A stretch of DNA of 21,511 bases. Source: Chromera velia (taxonomy: Eukaryota; Sar; Chromeraceae). The stretch covers positions 15,001-36,511 of the forward strand of contig JAHBMJ010002389.1 in assembly GCA_018398765.1 (NCBI GenBank), read 5' to 3'. This document shows positions 10,532 to 18,852 of the stretch, one piece after another. The notes beneath the pieces are model-generated. The model worked only from the letters and a program-made list of their open reading frames with translations. It made no database searches and was not told where the DNA came from. The position numbers and the translations under genes are program-made. Within the stretch, counting starts at the first letter, position 1, and every line of letters begins with the position of its first letter.

Positions 10532-11699
10532 TCATTCGACCACCCCCATCTCTTCGTCCTCTGCATCGTCCCCTCCCTCTCCTCCCTGTACACACGCAGA
10601 CGTATGTCCCTGCGCCCCTCCACTGCCACTGGCTGAGGAGGGCTGCAGGTCCATCGCGCCCCCTTTCTCCTTCCCGCCAGCTCCTGGCCCGCCCAACGGT
10701 TCCGATACCACCTCACCCTGGGAGGCAGGAGCTCCTCCCGGGGCAGCTGCTGCAGCAGCACTCACAGGACCCTCCGGCAGATCTCTTTCTCTTTGACTGC
10801 TTTCGCCCTGACCCTGCACCACCACACCTCTAGATGAAGTGTAGCCCCCTCCCGCCTGCTGAGCCTGAATCGACGCAGCGGCACCGGAAGCCACGAATTG
10901 GGTGGCCCGGGTTGCTACAGCCCCCCCACCCATTCCCCCGGCGGCAAGTACAGAGAGGGGGACTGGAGACTTCGGCGCACCCCCCCCCTGTTGATCGTGC
11001 TGCCCTTGCGGGACGGAAAGTCGACTGTGCTGGTTTTGGGCTACTCTACTCTGTGAAATCCCACCTATGAGAGCGCGGGCGGGGGAAACAGGAGAGCCTG
11101 TCGGGTCCCCTACGGCAGAGAGGGAGGGAGACCGCTCTGGGTTTGCGGGAGGTCTGACCTGGGTCGGACCCATAGGCTGAAATAGGGAAGAAGCGCTGCT
11201 CGGGGAGGCCGCAGTGTTTCCCCGTCCGCCCATCACGAACGGGAGCGGACCCGGTCCATTTATCGGCAAGTGGGGGGGGGCCATCCCTGACCCCCCGACC
11301 ACGCCTTGAGGGCGAGCGCGCTTGACTGCAGAGCTGTGCGAGGACGTCCGAGAAGGGGAAGGACTCTGGAGAGAAGGGAGGGTGATCCCCCCGGCTGCCC
11401 CACTTCTCTGGCGGCTGGGAGACGCTGCATAGGCCTCTCTGTTACTCATCAACTGCGCAGACATTGGGCCTATCTGTGAGTGTGTCTGCTGCTGCTGCTG
11501 TTGCTGAGACGAATGTTGTCTCTTGATGCCGCCGCTGCTGTGAGTGTGAGAGACGGGAGGTGCAGCTCCTCCCCCAGTGCCCCCCGACTGAGAGGGCCGC
11601 CGAGAGGGCAGCGCCCCCCCCGGTAGGAACGTGCCCGGAGTAGAGAGGATGCTCTGGATTGGGAAGGTGGTGAGGGGGGCGCCCCGCACGGTCCCCTCG

Positions 11700-11730
<31 letters not shown>

Positions 11731-14700
11731 GTGTCTGGACCCCTGGCTGTTGTTGGGGTGGAAAGTGGCCAGCAGCCGCCGCCTGTGCGAACTGCGCAAT
11801 ACCTTGTCCGTAACCCTGGTGGAGTTGGCTTATCGGCCAGCAGTGATGTGGCACGAATTGATTCTGTTGAGCGAGCCAGAAGGCCGAGAAGTGGGCCTTT
11901 GCACGCCTCTCATTGTCAATTCGCTGCTTGAAAAAGGAGTTCTTGTCTGCGGGATCAGTCTCGTCGTCACAGAACGGACACTTCCTGTACACACACATCA
12001 ATATGCATGCATTTATTTTCAAACAGAATTCTGTATGTGTGTATGATTTTTTTTTCATAAAAGAATTCTGTATGAAAATGAATGCATGCACAGAATGGAC
12101 ACTTCCTGCGCAGACGCATCAAATCAGTATGCACAGACAGACAGAGACTCATATCTGGATATGCTCACTGAAGAATAACGTTTCTCTTCTAAAATAGACA
12201 GGACACCTGCATGGCGCCTTAGTGTCAGACAGACAGACAGACAGATTGCATGCGAGCCAGTCGATGGCTTTATGGACGCGCGGAACCTCTCTCGATGTGA
12301 CAACCTGTCTATCTGTGTGCGAAGACATAAAGCAAAATAAATAAATAAAGAAAGAAAGAAAGAAAGAAAGGCAAAGAGAACGGAAGGAATGACGCGGCCG
12401 ACCGACCGACCGACCAAATGAAGTCGTCGTCGTCCATCCGAGCCACGGTTTCCTCGTCCATGCTCATCACCGTGCACTTCACGTGAAACCACCGACCCGC
12501 AGGGCACTGCAGCCACTCAGGCCCACACATACAGAGGTCCACTGTCACACGCGAAATCTCTCACACGTACATGCTCTTTCTCGTCCGCTCTTCCCCTCTC
12601 TCTTTCACGGAGGGAAGACGGACATACAGTAAGTGAGGAAGGAACATGAACATACAGCCACACGTGCAATTGAGGACAAGAGAGAGAACTGACATCGTCC
12701 CCCATGGCACATTCCACCATATTTTCCGGATACCGCTGCAAACAGAGAATAAACACAGCACGGAGAGAATGCATGAAGCAAGGCATTGAGGAGAGAGTAT
12801 CTTCATCCATCGCCTCCCCCCCACAAACAGCCGAAACGCGGGAATGAAAAAGCCGGTCACTTTAATACGAAGACAAACGGGGAGAGTGAAACACAGGAAG
12901 GAGAACGTCACTCAACCCCACCATCTACCAGAGGCCAGCCAGCCAGCCGGCCCTCTGAAGAAAGAGAGATGGATGGAGATCAGCATTTCGCATGACGCAC
13001 GCACAAAGGACGCACGTACGACCCCTTTTCATAACGCTTCCCTACACGAGCAAACCCATATTTGCGTATTCCAAATCTTGGAGGTCCGATTGACTAGAAT
13101 ACAACGGTACTTCCCCATTAATTATTGGGGGGGTATGGGTGGAAGGAAAGACGTACGCTTGCGCACACACAGTAGTTCCAGGGTCCCTCCTCGTCAGACT
13201 GGATCGCCGGCTGCTCTTCTATCGGGGTGTTCTGCACACTGGCTTGCATAGCCGTGTTGTACTGTTTCTCCCTCAGCCGGTCCTTGTACTGTGTCCACGC
13301 ATGACCCAGCTGCTCATCACTGCACACAGACAGAGAGAGACAACACAGACAGGTATCCAAGCATAACTGCGTGAAATGGTCTGTCTGCGGACATGAATGC
13401 CTACACAGACAGTGCGTGCACACACAAACTGCACAACCAACGCTCACGAGAATGCACCCACCGCAACATAAGAGAAGAGACGGATGCCCCCAAACAGAGT
13501 TGCGGGGGTGCTACCAAATACACAGAACACACAGTTTTTTCTTCCTTCCTTCCTTCTTGTTTTTGCGTGCCCTCCGATGGACTGACAGTCAGGAGACAAC
13601 GTGAAAATCATGTGAATTTCTCCTCTGAATCTTGAATTCTCGAGATCTTCCGAGAAGTTTGAGAGAGACGAACGAGACAACAAAGATGGCCCCACCTCAA
13701 TTGAACAAACAGGTCATTCACAACACTGGGAAGGAAGAGACGAAAACTACGGAAGGGTTGGAGTTCCGTACATCAGCCTGACGAGAAACAGAAACGAAAG
13801 ACGAACGGACAGCAACCTACCCACCAACCCACCCACCCATCATTTCACTCAATCACTCACTGACTAACTAACTGACCGACCTAAGAGCGAAGGCCCCATG
13901 GATCGTCTGGTAGTTCGCGTTCGCACTGTGGGGCCTCGAGGTCAAGGCAAACGCGTCAAACGCTGCATGTACCACAGGACAGACACAAAACAAACAAGTC
14001 CAGGGACACAGACATCAAATCGTGAACACGCACAGAGACAGAGAGGGCAAAAAGACTGAAGGGAAGAAAAAGACACACAGAGAATCGGGGGAGAGAAACA
14101 AGTACAGGCAGAAGGAAAGGGATCAATCTACTTTCTTTGAAAACAAAGGAGAGCTCCGCATGGGGTCTCTCACAGGGAAAGCAGACCGAGCAGATCGATC
14201 TATCGTTTGATTCTTTTCAAGCAAGGGGTCGGAAGGAAGGTGAATAGGGAGAATGGCAGACAGGCAGGAAGAAAGGAATGAATGAATAAAGAAAGGTCAG
14301 AAGGAATAAAGAAAGGTCAGAAGGAAGGTGCGAAGGGAAGAAGCAATGCAGGAATAAAAGGATGCACAAATGGATGAATGGATGGATAGATGAGACAAGC
14401 AAGAAACGAAAAAAGAGATTCAGGAAGGAGGGAACGAGAATTCTCTCCTTGCTCGACTCACGGTCGAAGGTAGTCATCGAATCCTTCGCACGCACATAGA
14501 GGGTCTGCTCAAGTTCGCTTACCTGCAGCATGCATTCATTTTCATACAGAGCATGCATTTATGAAAATGAAAAGAAATGCACGCACGCATGCACATAGAG
14601 GGTCTGCTCAAGTTCCTTTACCTGCAGTACAGCAAAAACAAACAGACACAGGCTGACAAATATGCAAACATACACGCAAATCTACACATGTAAATATGCA

Positions 14701-15983
14701 GAGGCGCTCACCCACCCACATCCACACACACACTCGTGACACCGAGCACGGAAAAAGAGGAGAACAAACAGAGCAGAAAACCGAAGAGAGCATGTGTAAC
14801 GAGGAAAAAAAGGGCGGAGAAGCTGGGCAAGAGTGAAAAAGGGAAAGACGCAGAGCAGAACACTAAAGCGTCGCCGATTCGATGTTACACAAAGGACACT
14901 TCCTGAAGAACTCTGATTGGGGCGGATGAGAGGGATACACAGGCTATGAAGCGTACAGCCAGGAATCACCCCGAGCCTATTCTTGGCCGTCACACAGACT
15001 ATACCATCTGAAGTTTGAAAAAAAAAAAAAAAAACTGATCAAGGCACTCACTCACCCACCCTCATGTGAAGAACTCCGAGCTCTGCCATCTTCGTGTCTG
15101 CCAACTGGTCGATCTCCTGTTTGAGCCCGGCCAGTTCTTTCATCCTCCTGACTAACAGGGCCTCCTCCTCTGGAGACCCCGGCATCACAGTCCCTAGGGT
15201 GGGGGAGTGGACGGGGCTGATGTCTCCAGCCCCAGCCATCGAGAGGGTCCCTGTGGAGTGCTGCTGGGCTAGGCTGGAGTGGGGAGCGTCAAAGGCACTG
15301 ACAGGAGACGCGGATGGCTCAGATACCCGGAGCTGCTGTTGTCTGTGGATGCGTCGTTTGGTCAGGAGACGCTGAATGAACGTCTTCTTCCTTCGCACGT
15401 TGTCAACCAACTTGTCTAACCGAGAGTTCAGCTCGTCTTGCTTCTTGATCTTTTCGGTAAAGAAGCTTCTCAAAGAAGCATACTCTGTCTCGCACAGAGA
15501 AGGCAAAACCTTCTCGAATTCAGGATCGTTCACAGGCGGGCGCTTTTCGAACAAGTCAATGAAGGCCGAGTGGGTTTCATTTCGCTGCTCGTTCTGCTGA
15601 ATGCCCGCAAGTCCGCTCTGCGCAGGGTTCACTTTTTGGAAAATCGGGGCGGCACTCTTCTGCTGTTGATGTTGCTTCGGTTGCGGCACCTTCTGCTGCG
15701 CCTGCCTCTGCTGCTGCGGCTGCTGTGATGGCTGTTTATCGGGACGCTGTGCCGTCTCTGGCGGGCCATCTGAAGTCTTCCTTTTTTTGGTGTCCGGCCC
15801 TTCCGTTTGCAGAGCAAGAGCAAGCCGGGGCCCTCCCGCGAAAGGGGGGAGATTCTTCAGGCAAGGCTGCTCCTCTTCCTGCTTTGTGGGGTTACCACTA
15901 CAGAGAAGGTCTGCAAAGGGCTCGACTACTCCCTCAGACCGTTGCTGCTGCTGCTGCTGCTGCTGAGAAAGTGAGTCGTCCAT
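10532..15983 (-). CDS. Gene C: PHD-finger protein with coiled-coil-like N-terminal part and Q/G/S-rich tail
   Basis: Proposed exons: 15983-15060, 14522-14462, 13962-13881, 13725-13696, 13319-13157, 12735-12694, 12557-12415 and 11984-10532, giving about 965 residues with every join in frame. The start is ATG at 15983 (MDDSLS then Q8). Residues ~140-330 are charged and helical-looking (SLRSFFTEKIKKQDELNS, LKQEIDQLADTKMAELGV). The PHD finger, about 416-487, is assembled from four exons: NYCVC, then RYPENMVECAMGDD, then LCMCGPEWLQC with RWFHVKC, then FIWKCPFC. C418 to C429 spacing equals that of ING-type PHD fingers. WFHxxC and WxCPxC are canonical, but the segment between C429 and C452 is unusually long. 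PHD fingers commonly read histone H3 tails, so a nuclear chromatin role is inferred. The tail (residues 500-965) is disordered, with a Q10 run, Gly/Ser/Pro and an acidic end. The exon 6-7 join is uncertain (start at 12557 or 12541). Confidence 0.78.
11970..12131 (-). repeat. Duplicated acceptor and exon start in the last intron of gene C
   Basis: On the minus strand CAGGAAGTGTCCRTTCTG occurs at 11987-11970 and 12108-12091 (one difference in 18). Weaker similarity continues upstream (GATGTGTGTGTA versus GATGCGTCTGCG). Both copies carry a usable AG acceptor and encode WKCPFC, the last two zinc ligands of the PHD finger. Only the 11984 copy continues into the long tail. The 12105 copy reads through the intervening element and stops after about 45 codons. 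Confidence 0.88.
12004..12090. mobile_element. 87-bp inverted-repeat element between the duplicated acceptors
   Basis: The left arm 12004-12037 begins TGCATGCATTTATTTTCA. The right arm, inverted, 12090-12056, begins TGCATGCATTCATTTTCA. Both continue with A(A/T)ACAGAATTCT, so the arms match at roughly 31 of 34 positions. The loop is a T-rich stretch of about 18 bases. The right-arm sequence recurs almost exactly at 14527-14549. This is a small MITE- or introner-like candidate lying wholly within the intron. Confidence 0.75.
12225..12415. repeat. Cluster of tetranucleotide microsatellites
   Basis: (CAGA)n at 12225-12244, (AAAG)n at 12347-12371 and (GACC)n at 12399-12415 all lie in the last intron of gene C. 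The GACC run abuts the exon, so on the coding strand the intron begins GTCGGTCGGTCGGTCGG. Confidence 0.9.
14284..14323. repeat. 20-bp perfect tandem duplication
   Basis: The unit GAATAAAGAAAGGTCAGAAG occurs twice in tandem, inside purine-rich intron 2 of gene C. Confidence 0.95.
14486..14628 (-). repeat. Duplicated acceptor plus exon 2 start in gene C
   Basis: Direct repeats 14487-14528 and 14586-14627 (42 bp, about 39 identical) each contain CTGCAG followed by GTAA and GAACTTGAGCAGACCCTC on the minus strand. The 14522 copy gives VSELEQTLYVRAKDSMTTFD and splices onward in frame. The 14621 copy gives VKELEQTLYVHACVHFFSFS and stops. The spacer 14529-14585 contains GCATTCATTTTCATACAGA, which matches the inverted-repeat arm of the 12004-12090 element, and a second GCATGCATTTATGAAAATG. 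Confidence 0.88.
14863..14902 (-). pseudogene. Remnant copy of the PHD-finger last-ligand exon in intron 1 of gene C
   Basis: After an acceptor-like TTCTTCAG, the minus strand reads GAAGTGTCCTTTGTGTAACA. This closely matches the true exon 8 start (GAAGTGTCCGTTCTGTGACG). In the same phase it encodes (W)KCPLCNIESATL and then a stop, keeping the C-x2-C pair. It lies about 2.9 kb upstream of the functional exon. A decayed exon duplicate or a cryptic alternative exon are both possible; the match is short. Confidence 0.5.
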
Positions 15984-16478
15984 GATCCCGCACTCCCTCA
16001 CTTCTTCATGCACTTATTCAATTTCTCTGGCCCACCTATCGATCCAAAATCATGTGGTCGTTGCAGAGGGGAGGTGTTCTGTTTCCGTTCGCAAGTCCGG
16101 CAATTAAGTGTGAAGTAGTGTGCTTTCTTGCTTTCTTTCACAAAGAGACCGCCTGAAGAAGTAGCGCATTCAAGAACACTAAAGAATATTTCTACAACAC
16201 CACACCACGCTCCTGGCAGAACAGAGCGGATTGCATAAAGCCTCACAAATTTCGGAACTTGCAGTGGCCACGCCTTCGAAAGTCTCCATGCATCTGGAGG
16301 ATGGTGGAGGCTGCAGGAAAGCAGTCTGGAGATTGGTGGACCTGTGGTGGACGAGATGTCCCGGAAAGATTTATCTGGAGGGCACTTAATAAGCTTTAAA
16401 TTCTCTCCAAGAACCCCCCCCTGCGCGCTGACGCTGCTCGCGCGCACAGAATCCTGGTAAATCTTGACGAAAAAGTGA

Positions 16479-16511
16479 GGATCCAAGGGCTCGAACCCAC
16501 GACCTGAATCC
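16479..16511 (-). other. tRNA-like fragment (variable loop and T-arm) or SINE remnant
   Basis: The minus strand contains AGGTCGTGGGTTCGAGCCC, which resembles a tRNA variable loop plus T-arm and includes a good Pol III B box (GGTTCGAGCC). The 3' side of the T-stem is not complementary (CCCTTG) and no cloverleaf precedes it; a T run sits where the anticodon arm should be. It looks like a decayed tRNA or tRNA-derived SINE, not a working tRNA gene. Confidence 0.4.
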
Positions 16512-16562
16512 ATAAAAAAAAATCTTTCCGAGCCATTCGCACGCTTCGCGTGCGTCAGATGC

Positions 16563-16680
16563 ATGTGAGCGCCACCGGCCGCGGCCCCCGCCGCCGGCCC
16601 CCGGCCCCCCCATGCATGCATGCATGCATCCGCGGCGCGGGCCGGCCCGGGCCGCCCGGCGGCGCGCGGTCCGGACGCGC
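16563..16680. repeat. GC-rich block centred on a TGCATGCA tract
   Basis: Two strongly GC-rich arms, 16571-16611 and 16631-16680, flank (CATG)n at 16612-16629. The arms are partly complementary (CCGGCC, CGGCGG and GGGCC words), so a strong secondary structure is plausible, but they are not perfect inverses. Confidence 0.6.
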
Positions 16681-17075
16681 ATGGAGTTGGATGGCACAGC
16701 AAGACTGCAAGATCGGGCTTTCAAACTTCAGATGAATATCAGATCGATATGGTTCAACCTCTTCGACTATCTTCGAGTTCACAAATCTTGGGAAGGAATC
16801 TGTCAAAGTGATGCAGACACTGAGTACAGTCAACGACCATGCCGGATTCTTGCATAGGTGGTGGCTGCAGAAGAAAAGTATTTTTGCAGCCGAAACGCGC
16901 TGCCAGCAGAAAGGATCTGTCGGAGATTCAGCCAGTGACTATTGTGTCGCTCTCGGACACCACTCGGTTCTGAATCAGGACGTAAATCCACTTCATTAAG
17001 CGATCGTGGAAAGCAAGAGGCCCGAAGAGCATAAAATAAACTGCTTGTCTTTTTTTGTTCCACCCAGTTTCCGGG

Positions 17076-18185
17076 ATGGAGAGGGAACGGAACATTCGTG
17101 TGACGGTCCGCTTTCGGCCGTTGAACGGGTATGAGAGAGAGGCGGACAGCAAACAGCACTCCTTCTGTAGGGACAGCAACCAACCGATCTGGAAGGTCCA
17201 ATGTCCGAATACAGTCGTCAACCAGCATCTCCAAGAAGAGATGTGCTTCGGTCGGTCGAAAGCTGCCATCTTAATTGTTTTTCTGTCTTAACGCTGCCGT
17301 CTCTCTCGCCGACTCTGGCAGACTGAGATGCTCAAATCAAGCTTTTTGGGGAGATGACCCTGATTTGATCACGGTCTTTCCTCCCTGAGTCACGATGTTT
17401 CCTCTTTGAGCGCGCTTCGGGATGCCTTCTTTTTTTCTTAGCATTTTTTTCCCGGCTTGTCTTCGCGTCCTTTCCTTCTCTCCCTGCACATCGACTGCGT
17501 GCAGTCATATTCTCCTCACCGCTTTTCCTGCTTGTCTTCGTGTATGAGGTCACTATCCCTCGCCACTCTGCACAATCCCCTTTCCTGTCTCTCCTGAGCT
17601 TGCAGACCGCGTGTTCGGTGAAGACGCCAGTCAAGTGGAAGTTTTCGACAGCCTCGCGAAGGACGTGGTGCACGCATGTGCGCAGGGTTACAACGGTCTG
17701 TTTGTTGGTCGTTCAGCTTGGATGTCCACCAGTCCGGCAGATTGCCTCTCTTCTTCCCTAGGTTCCTGGATTTCTTCTCTTCATTCCTGCCCCAGAAATG
17801 GAAGGAGCAAGATCAGGCAAAGAGAATAAGACCACACACGGTGCTTCTCTCTTTCTCTCTCTCCCTGTGTGTGTGAGAGAGAGGGGTGAGAATAAGAAGG
17901 CATGAGTACGTGTGTGCCTGTATATTTGTGTTCAGGTACGGTTTTCGCGTACGGTCAGACATCGTCAGGCAAAACCTTCACCATGACTGGTCAGTTGACA
18001 GTCACTTCCACACCCACGCATGTGTCTGTTCCTTCGGTACTTTTTTCAGGACAAAAAACGTTTTCTTCTCCGGTCCCGCAACGAATCATGTTGCATTGAT
18101 TGACCATAAAAGAAAGAAATCGCGGCCTGAAAAGCAAGTCCGCAACGGACCGTCATCGGTTCGGTCGAGCAGGGGCGTACAAAGG

Positions 18186-18261
<76 letters not shown>

Positions 18262-18804
18262 TGAGGCAGAGGAAAAAAGGTGAGGGCGTGGACAGGGACA
18301 CAGAGAGGAAGCGGATGAGAATTTTGACGGATCGGCGTAGAGCAAACAGTCTGCCTCCTGACCCAACCCATCCCCACAATCTCGCATCATTTCGTCCATC
18401 CATCCCGTCTTGCGGATTGCCTAAGTCATTCTGAAGCTTGATTCACATATCTCTCGGCAAATTTGTTTCATGAACATACTTCGGGAAAAGGCCCTGAGTT
18501 CTCTTTTCCTCTTTGCAGGTTCTCCCGCTCAGCCTGGCGTGATTTCTCTTTCTGTAGAGGAACTCTTCAGGATCACTCGAGAGGTGGGCTGGGTGGGTGG
18601 ATGTGTCGCGGCATGTTGTGTTGTGTTGTGTTGACCTTCTTTGTTCTTTCGAAATGCGTGGGTTGATGACCCTAGTGCATATCATCAGCACGCCACTCAC
18701 TGCCTCAATCTGTTCGTTTATCCAACACCGTCACAGTGGTGCGTTGTGAAGACTGTGTGCGGAGTTCAAAAAAGAAAACTGATCAGGTGGGTAGAGGGCG
18801 TGGC

Positions 18805-18852
<48 letters not shown>

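Larger units (their letters stand above)
15984..17075. promoter_or_regulatory. Divergent intergenic region between PHD-finger gene C and the kinesin gene
   Basis: The two genes are transcribed away from each other, so both promoters should lie here or in unseen 5' exons. No TATA box is assignable. It contains a tRNA-like fragment (16479-16511), a perfect 7-bp hairpin CGCACGC-TTC-GCGTGCG (16538-16554) and a GC-rich block around a TGCATGCA tract (16563-16680). TGCATGCA is a known ApiAP2 binding site in Apicomplexa, so a regulatory role is possible if this is an alveolate. Confidence 0.4.

Noticed and set aside
10532..12091. A 519-codon ORF starting upstream of the KCPFC motif
   Set aside because: Its first ~30 codons are the inverted-repeat element and AT-rich intron. 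The PHD-finger exons join at 11984 in frame.
16430..16520. A functional tRNA gene on the minus strand
   Set aside because: Only the variable loop and T-arm look right. The acceptor and anticodon arms cannot be built, and a T run interrupts the expected body.
15998..16857. Several overlapping ORFs of 60-230 codons in both strands between genes C and D
   Set aside because: They depend on GC-rich and TGCATGCA repeat sequence, overlap one another on both strands and lack plausible starts or motifs.
18046..18399. Minus-strand ORFs with RERERE repeats
   Set aside because: They are translations of the CT/GA microsatellite in a kinesin intron.
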